NCBI GenBank assembly: GCA_016219545.1
Contig: JACRMH010000006.1
Coordinates: 1-64,000 of the forward strand
Reading direction: 5' to 3'
Length of the DNA: 64,000 nucleotides
Origin: Chloroflexota bacterium
Lineage (GTDB): Bacteria; Chloroflexota; Anaerolineae; Anaerolineales; Villigracilaceae
The translations under genes were made by a program, and so were the position numbers. Under the pieces are notes generated by a model that saw only the letters and a list, made by a program, of their open reading frames with translations, was not told the DNA's origin and did no database searches. Of the stretch, positions 7,558 through 16,331 are shown piece after piece. How positions within the stretch are numbered: the stretch's first letter is position 1; every line of letters starts with the position of its first letter.

Positions 7558-8001
7558 CTATATGTGCGGGTGTGTATTCCAGCCCAGCCAGTAAAAGCCA
7601 AGATCATTCATGAGTTTACTGAATTCTTCAAATCCCACCGGTTTTACAAGATAACTGTTGACATGGTTATCGTAGGCGCGCGCGACATCTCTTTCCGCTT
7701 CTGATGTGGTTAGGATGATCACGGGAATGAGTTTCAGTTCGTCCTGTTCTTTGATCTGGCGCAGGACTTCGAGTCCATCCACGCGCGGCAGGCGCAAATC
7801 CAGGAGAATCATGTGCGGACGTGGAGTTGATTCCGGGTCTTTATATTCGCCCTGTCTGAGCAGATAATCCAGCGCACTTTGTCCGTCTGAAAAATGCTTG
7901 ATCTGATTGGCGATGCGATGATTTTCCAAGGTCCTGATCACAAGTTCGGCGTGATCGATGTTGTCCTCCACCAGCATAACAAAGACAGGTTCACCCTTCA
8001 T
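7558..8001 (-). CDS. Single-domain response regulator (Rcp1-like)
   Basis: The product is 147 residues and consists only of a receiver domain. The start is the second ATG (8001), because CAGGAG sits 7 bases before it; the first ATG, six codons upstream, lacks a site. VEDNIDHAELVIRTLE, the acceptor Asp68 in MILLDLRLPRVDG, and the Lys in NSYLVKPVGFEEF match the Rcp1 subfamily, which receives phosphate from phytochrome-like or PAS kinases. It precedes the HD-GYP regulator in one operon and diverges from the STAS partner-switching genes. Confidence 0.9.
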   Translation of the reverse strand: MKGEPVFVMLVEDNIDHAELVIRTLENHRIANQIKHFSDGQSALDYLLRQGEYKDPESTPRPHMILLDLRLPRVDGLEVLRQIKEQDELKLIPVIILTTSEAERDVARAYDNHVNSYLVKPVGFEEFSKLMNDLGFYWLGWNTHPHI

Positions 8002-8114
8002 GTTTGTCTCCTGTGTCATATTGCCTATTGTACGCTATTTGACTTAATCCGCGTGTATTGATTTTTGGCTCATTAGGAATCGCCGTGATAGACCAGCACA
8101 TCTGGCGGTTCGGC

Positions 8115-8168
8115 GTAAGTCGGATTGCCAACACCGCACTGGCGTCGCGGCGCAAGTGTCCGACCTAC
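8115..8168. repeat. Intergenic inverted repeat
   Basis: GTAAGTCGGA at the left pairs with TCCGACCTAC at the right (one mismatch), with a GC-rich centre (ACTGGCGTCGCGGCGCAAG). It occupies the 330-base gap between divergent signalling genes. A further degenerate element, TTGTAGCGGGGTCATCCCG at 8209 onward, resembles the GTAGGGGCGGGGT hairpin at 43876-43906. Confidence 0.5.
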
Positions 8169-8279
8169 ATTTGGGGACGCTTCACGGCAACTCTCAGAGA
8201 ACCGATTTTTTGTAGCGGGGTCATCCCGTCCTTGTAATTGGACTCGAAAAGAACGAGAAGTTAGGTCGGGCGCGCGTGA

Positions 8280-8285
8280 TATAAT
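8280..8285 (+). promoter_or_regulatory. Putative -10 box of the STAS gene
   Basis: TATAAT at 8280-8285, about 47 bases before the start codon. The -35 region is not convincing (GAAGTT at 17-base spacing). Confidence 0.4.
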
Positions 8286-8331
8286 TTGCCCAATTTGGTA
8301 ATAAAAAATATCATACTTCCGGAGGATTAAC

Positions 8332-8667
8332 ATGGAAATCACCACCCAGGAATTTAAACATTGTGATCTGTTTAAAGTGAAAGGCCGTGTAGATAGCGCC
8401 ACCGCCCCCGATTTTTCAAGTGCGCTCGAAAAAGCCAATAACGATGGACATTATAAGATCGTCATTGATATGAGCGAACTTGAGTATATGTCCAGCGCCG
8501 GCTTCCGCGCCCTGCTCGCCTCGCAACGAAACTGCAAACACCTTGGCCGCGGCGAACTGGTGCTTGTCAGCGTCCCCAAACGGATCCAGGAAGCGCTTGA
8601 ATTGGCGGGTTTTACCGAACTCTTCAAGACCTTTGATAATACCGTTGCCGCCGTTGGAAGTTTCTAA
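8332..8667 (+). CDS. STAS-domain anti-sigma factor antagonist
   Basis: The 111-residue product is a single STAS domain, as in RsbV/SpoIIAA. The conserved phosphorylation site lies at Ser54-Ser55 in LEYMSSAGFRALLAS. In partner switching the unphosphorylated form binds a kinase anti-sigma factor and frees its target. GGAGG precedes the ATG at 6-base spacing. The gene is followed by a hairpin terminator and then by an RsbW-like kinase and a SpoIIE-type phosphatase, the other two standard members of this circuit. No sigma-factor gene is nearby, so the final target is unknown. Confidence 0.9.
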   Translation: MEITTQEFKHCDLFKVKGRVDSATAPDFSSALEKANNDGHYKIVIDMSELEYMSSAGFRALLASQRNCKHLGRGELVLVSVPKRIQEALELAGFTELFKTFDNTVAAVGSF

Positions 8668-8703
8668 TCGAGCGCTAAAAGCGTTCCTGTTTGAATGAAA
8701 GAG

Positions 8704-8749
8704 AAATGCCGTCTCATCTATTTAATGGTTGGAGACGGCATTTGTTTTT
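8704..8749 (+). terminator. Terminator-like hairpin ending at the next start codon
   Basis: AAATGCCGTCTC (8704-8715) pairs perfectly with GAGACGGCATTT (8732-8743) and is followed by GTTTTT, right against the ATG at 8750. It would end or attenuate transcription between the STAS and kinase genes. The 3' arm holds the only GGAG near the ATG. Confidence 0.75.
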
Positions 8750-9160
8750 ATGCCTAAAATAACTTTCCCAGCCAATTTTGAAGTTTTAGACGAGATCCGT
8801 GATCTCGTTGCGCAGACCGCTTATGAGGGAGGCTTCACCGAAAAAGCGATCTATTCCCTTCAGCTTGCCGCCGATGAGGCCGCATCCAATATTATCGAAC
8901 ATGCCTATGAAGGTGTCACGAATGCAGCCATCGAAATGACCTGCGAGATGCGCGGCGATGTCATTTTTATCACCATGCATGATACCGGCAGGTCTTTTGA
9001 CCCATCCAAAGTTAAACAACCGGATATCCACGCAGACCTGTCCAACCGCCAGATCGGGGGGCTTGGAATTTATCTCATGCGCAAATTAATGGATGAAGTT
9101 TCCTATGAATCCAATTCGATCACAGGGAACAAACTCACCATGACCAAACGTAGGGGATAG
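8750..9160 (+). CDS. RsbW-like serine kinase / anti-sigma regulator
   Basis: The product is 136 residues from the ATG at 8750 (MPKITFPANFEVLDEIRDLV); a TTG at 8729 would add seven residues but has no ribosome site. It is a GHKL ATPase: LAADEAASNIIEHAYEG is the N-box and MHDTGRSFDP the G1 box, with GLGIYLMRKLMDEVSYES following. Such proteins phosphorylate STAS antagonists and hold a sigma factor or other partner. The start lies directly behind a terminator hairpin, so expression may depend on read-through. The phosphatase gene begins 4 bases after its stop. Confidence 0.87.
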   Translation: MPKITFPANFEVLDEIRDLVAQTAYEGGFTEKAIYSLQLAADEAASNIIEHAYEGVTNAAIEMTCEMRGDVIFITMHDTGRSFDPSKVKQPDIHADLSNRQIGGLGIYLMRKLMDEVSYESNSITGNKLTMTKRRG

Positions 9161-9164
9161 CCTG

Positions 9165-12100
9165 ATGAACACCGCTTCGCGTACATCACAACGACCGGAA
9201 TTGTGGGATTGGCGTCAACTTGCCAGCCTCGGCGAACAACTCCGCAAAGAGAATTCTTTCAGCGCACAACGCGACCGCATCGTCACCATGACCGCGCGCC
9301 TGATCAGCGGCAAAGTGGATGTCTGGTTGAATGAAAGCATTTTCCGCCTGCCGGATTGGGAGGATGGAAAAGTTTTCCCGGCCCAGCCGGCATTGGATGG
9401 AATGAAGCGCGCCATCAGGACCGGTAAACTCTTTATACAAAATAAACCGAAAACAAGATCCGCATCACGCCCGACCTTTGCATCGGTCCCGCTCGAGAAT
9501 CAGGGACTTACCCTCGGGGCGATCCAGATCACCCGCCGCAAGGGAACGGTTTTCTCCGGCGAAGAGTTGAACCTGATCCAGGAACTTGCGCAGATGATCT
9601 CCATGAGCTTGTTCACATCGCATCGCGCCGAAGTGGAACAGTTCAGGCTCAGACAACTCAACCTCGTCCGCGAAGTCAGCACGCAGATCGCGAATGTTTT
9701 GAATGTGGATGAACTCTCTGCGCGTGTCACTCAACTGATCCAAAAAACTTTTAATTATTATTATGTCGCCATCTTTACGTTGGAGACAAATTCAACCGCG
9801 CTGCGTTTTCGCTCGAGTGCGGTCGTCCCGCGCAAAGGACGAAAGAAAGCCTCCATTGCGTTGGAAGTGGAAGCAGGTCAGGGGTTGATCGGTGAAGCTG
9901 TGTTGTTCGGTAAGCAGATTGTTTGTGATGACGTCCGCGCAGACAGTCGTTATCGTTTCATAGATAGTCTGCCTGAAACGTTTTCGGAAGTTGTGATCCC
10001 ATTAAAAATAGAAGACCGTGTACTGGGCGTTTTGGATGTGCAAAGCAATCAACTCAAGGCTTTTCATCCGAATGACCTGTTGATCCTCCAGGCGTTGGCG
10101 GATAATATCGCGCGCGCAGTGGACGGCGCACACTTATACAGCCGTCTGCGCCGCCGCGCCGACCAGCTCACTTTGGTATCTGAGGTCGGCAAGAGTGTTA
10201 CCTCCACGCTTGACCTTTCACAGTTGATGCATGACGCCGCGGCCTTGATCCATGATAAGTTCGGTTATCCTCATGTCTCATTATTTACCGTCCATAACAA
10301 CCGCCGTTTGATCGTGTATGAAGCGGGCAGCGGCAAGCGCACTAAAAAACTGGAAGGCTTTACCCTTCCATTAGACGACCCCGAAGGCATTATGCCGTGG
10401 ACGGCACGTCACGGGCGGACCGTGCTTGCAAACGATGTGTCAAAGGATGACCGCTATTTGCCTTCGTCCTTGCCTCCCAAAAATACAAAGTCCGAAATTT
10501 GCGTGCCTTTGATCTTCAATGATGAAGTCGTAGGACTGCTCGATATTCAATCTGATAAATTAAATGCGTTCACCCAGGATGACCAGATGATGTTCGAGTC
10601 GGTGGGAGATACCATGGCGGCCGCCATCCGTAACGCGGACTTGTATCGCTCCGAACAATGGCGGCGGCAGGTGTCGGATAGCTTGCGCGAAGTGGCGGGT
10701 CTTGTCTCCGATAATGTCGGTGTGGATGAAGTGCTCGAAACGATCCTCTCTGAATTGGACCGCAACCTGCCGATAGATATTTCCGCCGTCTGGTTATTGC
10801 AGGATGGAGATCTCTGTCTTTCGGCTGTGCATGGCACGGATGCCGGTCAGCTGGAAAGTGTTTGCATTTCCAACCCTGATTCGATCTATTCCATGGCAGA
10901 TGCGTTGATGTCGGATGTGCCCATCATCCGCCGCTCCGATGAACCTCTTTGGCCTTCGGGGTTGAGCGCCGGTTATGACAGCGATTATTCGTCCATTGCC
11001 GCGCCCCTGCGTGTGGGTGACCGTCCGCTGGGCGTGTTGACCCTTGCGCACCACACCTCCGGCCGCTATGGACATGAAGCGCAAGCCATCACGACTACAT
11101 TTGCAAGTTATGCCGCTGTCGCCATTGAGAACGCGCGCTTATATGATTCGGCGCAGGAGCAGGCTTATGCCTCTGCGGCTTTGTTGCAGGTGGCGCAGGC
11201 TGTGGTCAGCTTGAATGATGTGGATGAGATCCTCGGCACGATCACGCGCATCATGCCGATCCTGGTGGGCGTGAATCGTGTGGCCTTATATCGCTGGGAT
11301 TTGGCCCGCAATATTTTTATTGCAACTCATGAATACGGTTTTTCTGAAAATGAAGAAACAGATTTAACTGAAAAGGAATTTGTACTGGGAGAATTCCCAT
11401 TGCTCGATTCTGCTTATGAACAAAACCGGATGCTGATCCAAGCGCTCAAACCCAAGGCGACACCAAGGTCATGGTTGAAGATCCAGCCCGAGGCGGGGAG
11501 TGAAGCGGATGTCGTCAATGCAGATCGTTTATTGATGGCCGTCCCACTCTCGATCAAGAATGACCTGTTCGGCGTCATCTTGATCGAAGAGGCTGAGAAC
11601 GGCCGCCGCTTCCGCTCGCGCCGCATCGAGATCATCAACGGGATTGCACAGCAGGCCGCGCTTGCCATTCAGAACGATCTCTTGCAGCAGGAAATGGTGG
11701 TGCGTGAAAGGCTCGAAACAGAAGTGCAACTGGCGCGCTCGATCCAGCAGACTTTCATCCCGCAGTCTTTGCCGCTGCATGATGCCTGGCAGTTCGCGGC
11801 GCGCTGGCGCACGGCCCGTCAGGTGGGCGGTGACTTTTATGATGTGATCGAATTGCCGAACGGGAATTTCGGACTCTTCATTGCGGATGTTTCGGATAAG
11901 GGCATGCCGGCCGCGCTGTTCATGGCGCTCACACGGACCCTTGTGCGGGCGGCCGTTCACGAGATGGATTCTCCCGCCGACGTTTTACGGCGCGTGAACG
12001 ACCAGCTTTTGCCGGATACCCAGCAAGGCATGTTCGTGACGGCTGTCTATGGCGTGCTGAACACCACACTTGGGACTTTTACCTATGTCAACGCGGGACA

Positions 12101-12434
12101 TAACCCTCCGTTCTGGGTGAAGGGAAATGGTCAGATCGAAAAACTGACCCGTACCGCCGTGGCTCTGGGCGTGATCGAACAACCAACAATGAGGGAAGGC
12201 ACGATCTCGCTTGAAGTGGGGGATAACTTATTGCTTTACACCGACGGACTGACCGAAGCCTTCTCACCCGATGGGAATCTCTTCGGCGATTCACGCTTGA
12301 TGGATGCGCTTTTCTCCATCCAGGAACACACCGCCGATGAAGTTCTCATTGTGGTGGAAGAACGCTTGAATGAATTCATTGAAACCGTTCCGCTCGGGGA
12401 TGATCTGACGATGCTTTCGGTGAAAAGGTTGTAG
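9165..12434 (+). CDS. Multi-GAF SpoIIE/RsbU-type serine phosphatase
   Basis: The product is 1089 residues. About five tandem GAF-like sensor domains fill residues 20-850 (for example SEVVIPLKIEDRVLGVLDVQ and EICVPLIFNDEVVGLLDIQS). A short coiled linker (about 850-870) leads to a PP2C-like SpoIIE phosphatase, with metal-site motifs VGGDFYDV, IADVSDKGMPAALFM, NAGHNPPFWV, LLYTDGLTEAFSPDG and GDDLTMLSV, all intact. It should dephosphorylate the STAS protein in answer to ligands or redox state sensed by the GAF array. No membrane span is seen, so it is likely cytoplasmic. It is the last gene of the partner-switching set. Confidence 0.92.
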   Translation: MNTASRTSQRPELWDWRQLASLGEQLRKENSFSAQRDRIVTMTARLISGKVDVWLNESIFRLPDWEDGKVFPAQPALDGMKRAIRTGKLFIQNKPKTRSASRPTFASVPLENQGLTLGAIQITRRKGTVFSGEELNLIQELAQMISMSLFTSHRAEVEQFRLRQLNLVREVSTQIANVLNVDELSARVTQLIQKTFNYYYVAIFTLETNSTALRFRSSAVVPRKGRKKASIALEVEAGQGLIGEAVLFGKQIVCDDVRADSRYRFIDSLPETFSEVVIPLKIEDRVLGVLDVQSNQLKAFHPNDLLILQALADNIARAVDGAHLYSRLRRRADQLTLVSEVGKSVTSTLDLSQLMHDAAALIHDKFGYPHVSLFTVHNNRRLIVYEAGSGKRTKKLEGFTLPLDDPEGIMPWTARHGRTVLANDVSKDDRYLPSSLPPKNTKSEICVPLIFNDEVVGLLDIQSDKLNAFTQDDQMMFESVGDTMAAAIRNADLYRSEQWRRQVSDSLREVAGLVSDNVGVDEVLETILSELDRNLPIDISAVWLLQDGDLCLSAVHGTDAGQLESVCISNPDSIYSMADALMSDVPIIRRSDEPLWPSGLSAGYDSDYSSIAAPLRVGDRPLGVLTLAHHTSGRYGHEAQAITTTFASYAAVAIENARLYDSAQEQAYASAALLQVAQAVVSLNDVDEILGTITRIMPILVGVNRVALYRWDLARNIFIATHEYGFSENEETDLTEKEFVLGEFPLLDSAYEQNRMLIQALKPKATPRSWLKIQPEAGSEADVVNADRLLMAVPLSIKNDLFGVILIEEAENGRRFRSRRIEIINGIAQQAALAIQNDLLQQEMVVRERLETEVQLARSIQQTFIPQSLPLHDAWQFAARWRTARQVGGDFYDVIELPNGNFGLFIADVSDKGMPAALFMALTRTLVRAAVHEMDSPADVLRRVNDQLLPDTQQGMFVTAVYGVLNTTLGTFTYVNAGHNPPFWVKGNGQIEKLTRTAVALGVIEQPTMREGTISLEVGDNLLLYTDGLTEAFSPDGNLFGDSRLMDALFSIQEHTADEVLIVVEERLNEFIETVPLGDDLTMLSVKRL

Positions 12435-12504
12435 GTGGAATGTGGGTTGGGAGACCTGTACACATGGACATATATACATCAAGGGAATAGGATAAAATGC
12501 AGCC

Positions 12505-15500
12505 ATGAAAGCACCTGACATAATAAAAAATTTAGTTGAGCGTTTTGAGAACAACCGCGAGTCGTATCGTTCTGGAAAATATAACGAAACGCAATTACGG
12601 CGTGAGTTTTTAGACCCGTTCTTTGATGCGTTGGGTTGGGATGTGTTCAACAAGGGCGGTTATGCGGAAACTTATAAAGATGTGATTCACGAAGACAGTC
12701 TTGAAATCGAAGGGGAAAATAAAGCACCTGATTACGCCTTTCGCATTGGCGGGATGCGTAAGTTTTTTGTGGAAGCCAAGAAGCCAGCCGTAAATATTGA
12801 ATTCAATATTCATCCCGCCTTTCAATTGCGGCGTTATGCGTGGTCTGCAAAATTGCCGTTGGGGATTCTGACAGACTTTGAAGAGTTTGCTGTTTACGAC
12901 TGCCGCACAAAGCCCGATAAAAAAGATAAGGCTTCATTGGGACGTATTGCGTTATACAGTTATAAGGATTACATCGAAAAATGGGACGAGATTGCGGCAA
13001 TCTTTTCACGCGATGCAGTTCTAAAAGGTTCTTTTGACCAGTATGCCGAGGGACTAAAAAGCAAGAAGGGCACAACCGAGGTTGATGATGCTTTTCTGGC
13101 AGAGATCGAGCGTTGGCGTGATTTGCTGGCGAAGAATATTGCCTTGCGTAACCCAAGCCTGAACGTGCGTGAGTTGAATTATGCGGTGCAGATCACAATT
13201 GACCGCATTATCTTTTTGCGTATTTGCGAAGATCGGGGCGTCGAAAGAGACGAGCAACTCAAGGAAATTTCTGCTGGCAAGGATGTTTATGCGGGACTCT
13301 GCGCCTTATTCAAAAAAGCGGATGCTCGTTATAACTCTGGACTCTTTCATTTCAAAGACGAGAAAGAACAATCAGGTGTGGCAGACAGTTTGACTTTAAG
13401 TCTGAACCTGGATGATAAGGTCTTGCAGGATATTCTCAAGAACCTGTATTACCCTGAAAGTCCGTATGTGTTCCGCGAAATTCCATCCGATATTTTGGGG
13501 CAGGTCTATGAACGTTTTCTTGGAAAGGTGATCCGCCTGACAGCGGGGCATCAGGCCAAAGTGGAGGAGAAACCCGAAGTCCGCAAGGCGGGCGGAGTGT
13601 ATTACACGCCGACTTATATCGTGGAATACATTGTGCAAAACACGGTTGGGAAATTAATGGAAGGGAAAACGCCAAAGGAAGTAGCGCGTTTGAAAGTTCT
13701 CGACCCCGCTTGTGGTTCAGGGACTTTTCCTTTAGGCGCTTTTCAATACTTACTGGACTGGCATTTGAAATGGTACGCTGACGCGGACAACTCGCCTGAA
13801 AAATGGATGACAGGCAAGAACCCTGCCATTTATCAAGTTAAAGATGGATATAGATTAACGACTGCAAAGAAAAAAGAGATTTTGCTCAACAACATCTTCG
13901 GCGTGGACATTGACGCGCAGGCCGTGGAAGTGACCAAACTCTCCCTGCTCTTGAAGGTGTTGGAAGGCGAAAGCAGTGAGACGATTGGCTCGCAACTGGC
14001 TTTGTTTCAGGAGCGGGTATTACCAGACCTCGGACGTAACATCAAATGCGGAAACTCGTTGATCGGGCCTGATTATTACGAAGGACAGCAATTAACACTG
14101 GGCATAAACTATGAAGAAGAACGCTACCGCGTGAATGCCTTTGACTGGCGCGGTGAGTTCTCGGATGTATTCATTCACGGCGGCTTTGATGTTGTGATTG
14201 GGAATCCGCCGTATGTAAGACAGGAGTCTTTATCTGAATATAAGGAATATTTTCAACGGCATTACAAATCATATGATGGAGTTGCTGATCTTTATATTTA
14301 CTTTATAGAAAAAGGTATTAGTGTTCTAAGAAAAGAAGGCTTATATAGCATTATTGTTTCAAGTAGTTTTTTGAGAGCCACTTACGGAAAGGCATTACGA
14401 ACATATTTGCAAAAGAATGCGACAATTTTACGGTTGGTTGATTTTGGCGGATTAGCAGTTTTTGAGAACGCAAAGGATACATACGTTTGTATACCTTTGA
14501 TTTTGGCAGATGGATTATCTAATCAAGATGTTGAAATATGTAGAATTCCATCCTTGAATTTAGATTTATCCAAATTTGTAAAGGAAAATATTTATACAAT
14601 CCCAGTAACTCAATTTACCCAAGAGGCATGGGCAATTGATAACGCCCAGAAATTGAATTTGTTCAATAAAATCAAATCTAATGAGGTTGAATTGGGAAAA
14701 TATGTTGCAGGACAATTTTTCCGTGGTGTAACTACTGGATTGAATGATGCTTTTGTAATAGATACTCCGACAAAAGATAAACTCATTGCATCTGACCCAA
14801 AATGCAGCGAAATCATTAAGCCACTTTTACAAGGAGAGGATATTCGTCGTTGGCATACTAATTACAAAAATCGTTGGCTAATATTTACTCGGCGTGGAGT
14901 AAATATTGACTCTTACCCTGCAATAAAAGAACATCTATCGAACTGGAAAGATGAATTAACACCCAAACAGAACAAAACTCAAAAGAAGGGTCGTAAGCCA
15001 GGTCGCTACAAATGGTATGAAATTCAAGACGAAGTAGCTTATTATCCAGTTTTTGATGGACCAAAAATTATTTATCCAGATATAGCGAAAGGTCCTCGTT
15101 TCTTTTTTGATACAGAAGGACATTACCTTTCAAATACTGGTTATGCAATTGGCACGAAAGATTTGTATTTGTTAGGATTACTGAATAGTAAAATATTTTG
15201 GTTTCTGATTAGTAATATAAGTATTCCTTTTGGAGTACGGGCAGGCGAGTACCGTTATAGATTGATTTCACAATATATGGAGAAAATTCCCATCCATTCT
15301 ATTAACTTCTCCGACCCCACCGAAAAAGCCATGCACGATAAGGTGGTCTCACTGGTCGAGCGAATGCTGGCGCTGCACAAGCAAAGTCCGCGCAGTCCGC
15401 AAGAGTCCGATATCGTGAAGCGGGAGATCGAGTCAACGGATAAAGCGATTGATAGGTTAGTCTATGAGTTGTATGGGTTGAGCGAGGAAGAGATTAAGAT

Positions 15501-15516
15501 TGTGGAACAAAGGTGA
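12505..15516 (+). CDS. Type IIG-like restriction enzyme / N6-adenine methylase (Eco57I class)
   Basis: The product is 1003 residues. Residues 1-150 resemble a PD-(D/E)xK nuclease: APDYAFRIGG supplies PD at 75-76 and FFVEAKKPA supplies ExK at 90-92. The methylase core has motif I at about 398-408 (DPACGSGTFPLGA) and the catalytic NPPY near 565 (VVIGNPPYVRQE). A TaqI-like recognition domain and a helical C-terminus follow. One chain would thus cut and methylate DNA. The recognition part (about 14230-15290) is far more AT-rich than the core. A TAAAAT box 6 bases before the ATG suggests a leaderless message. BREX PglX is a longer relative, but no BREX partners are present. Confidence 0.85.
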   Translation: MKAPDIIKNLVERFENNRESYRSGKYNETQLRREFLDPFFDALGWDVFNKGGYAETYKDVIHEDSLEIEGENKAPDYAFRIGGMRKFFVEAKKPAVNIEFNIHPAFQLRRYAWSAKLPLGILTDFEEFAVYDCRTKPDKKDKASLGRIALYSYKDYIEKWDEIAAIFSRDAVLKGSFDQYAEGLKSKKGTTEVDDAFLAEIERWRDLLAKNIALRNPSLNVRELNYAVQITIDRIIFLRICEDRGVERDEQLKEISAGKDVYAGLCALFKKADARYNSGLFHFKDEKEQSGVADSLTLSLNLDDKVLQDILKNLYYPESPYVFREIPSDILGQVYERFLGKVIRLTAGHQAKVEEKPEVRKAGGVYYTPTYIVEYIVQNTVGKLMEGKTPKEVARLKVLDPACGSGTFPLGAFQYLLDWHLKWYADADNSPEKWMTGKNPAIYQVKDGYRLTTAKKKEILLNNIFGVDIDAQAVEVTKLSLLLKVLEGESSETIGSQLALFQERVLPDLGRNIKCGNSLIGPDYYEGQQLTLGINYEEERYRVNAFDWRGEFSDVFIHGGFDVVIGNPPYVRQESLSEYKEYFQRHYKSYDGVADLYIYFIEKGISVLRKEGLYSIIVSSSFLRATYGKALRTYLQKNATILRLVDFGGLAVFENAKDTYVCIPLILADGLSNQDVEICRIPSLNLDLSKFVKENIYTIPVTQFTQEAWAIDNAQKLNLFNKIKSNEVELGKYVAGQFFRGVTTGLNDAFVIDTPTKDKLIASDPKCSEIIKPLLQGEDIRRWHTNYKNRWLIFTRRGVNIDSYPAIKEHLSNWKDELTPKQNKTQKKGRKPGRYKWYEIQDEVAYYPVFDGPKIIYPDIAKGPRFFFDTEGHYLSNTGYAIGTKDLYLLGLLNSKIFWFLISNISIPFGVRAGEYRYRLISQYMEKIPIHSINFSDPTEKAMHDKVVSLVERMLALHKQSPRSPQESDIVKREIESTDKAIDRLVYELYGLSEEEIKIVEQR

Positions 15517-15542
15517 CAGTCATCTCCAAGATGACTGTCACC
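15512..15542. repeat. Palindromic hairpin, family B copy 1
   Basis: GGTGACAGTCATCT and AGATGACTGTCACC form a perfect 14-bp stem with loop CCA. The hairpin overlaps the stop codon of the methylase gene. Related hairpins lie at 19686-19715 and 56741-56773. No U tract follows. Confidence 0.8.
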
Positions 15543-15577
15543 GACACCGCTAACGCAAGCTATAGGTCTTAAATATT

Positions 15578-16150
15578 ATGAAACTTACTGCTCAAATTGA
15601 TTATGATTGCAAGTGCTTACATCGCTATTTCGAAAAACTATTTCATGTATTGCAAGAGGCAATTGAAGAAACTCGAAATGCTCCCATAAGCGGCGCGCAA
15701 GACATGGATGCTGATGAATTGCAGGTAGACCATCATGGTTTTGCCCATTATATAAAGCCTGATATGGTGACAAACATGTACAGCCTGGTAGATTTTTGGA
15801 TGAACGGAATATGCGAATATCAAAAGAGCAAGAAGAATCTTAGCCGTGGGTACAAAGACATAAAGAAAAGTAGAGAAAGCGAACTTCACGCTTATCAGAG
15901 ATATCTTATTGATTATGTTGGGCTAGATTTAACATCAGTTGAAAGCAGCTACAAGCGCTTAGATGATCTCCGCAATGTACGAAACAAAATCATACATAAT
16001 GGCAGTCATGTGCCGAGTAGCGAAGAAGAAAAACTTTTAACCATCAATGGAATAAGATTAGCGGGGTCATTAATAATTATTGAAGATAGTTTTATTTGGG
16101 ACACACTAGATCATGCAAAAGCGTATCTTTATGCAGCCGCCAAAGCCTAG
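15578..16150 (+). CDS. HEPN-like protein next to the restriction-methylase
   Basis: The 190-residue product looks all-helical. LRNVRNKIIHNGSH contains R135-NKII-H140, the R-x4-H motif of HEPN-family RNases, placed as usual near the end of a helical domain. HEPN proteins often act as toxins or abortive-infection effectors, and the neighbouring restriction enzyme fits a defence role. Many HEPN-fold proteins are not nucleases, so the activity is inference. Base use is AT-rich like the methylase recognition domain. The gap upstream is 61 bases and holds a hairpin. No strong ribosome site is visible before the ATG. Confidence 0.55.
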   Translation: MKLTAQIDYDCKCLHRYFEKLFHVLQEAIEETRNAPISGAQDMDADELQVDHHGFAHYIKPDMVTNMYSLVDFWMNGICEYQKSKKNLSRGYKDIKKSRESELHAYQRYLIDYVGLDLTSVESSYKRLDDLRNVRNKIIHNGSHVPSSEEEKLLTINGIRLAGSLIIIEDSFIWDTLDHAKAYLYAAAKA

Positions 16151-16199
16151 CATGTGGATGCACATTTCGCGCAAGCAAAGTCCGCGCACGCTTTGTTCG

Positions 16200-16239
16200 G
16201 CGCTGGTCCACCCTAGCGGGTACGCGTCCAGACCAGCGT
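16200..16239. repeat. Short inverted repeat
   Basis: CGCTGGTC (16201-16208) is matched by GACCAGCG (16231-16238) around a spacer with its own CCC/GGG pairing. It lies in the gap between the HEPN-like gene and the secreted-protein gene; nothing else is seen in 16151-16331. Confidence 0.4.
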
Positions 16240-16331
16240 CACTCCTACAATTTACAATCATTTTACATTCCCGCCATACCCCCATAACTCTCTACATCTA
16301 AAATCACATCGTAACCTAAAGGAGGCTTACG

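Noticed and set aside
8073..8438. 121-codon minus-strand frame across the STAS promoter
   Set aside because: Its first part lies on the STAS gene and the rest on an intergenic repeat; the peptide has no recognisable pattern.
12505..16150. BREX or DISARM system
   Set aside because: The methylase resembles PglX in general layout, but brxA/B/C, pglZ, drmA/B and similar partners are absent.
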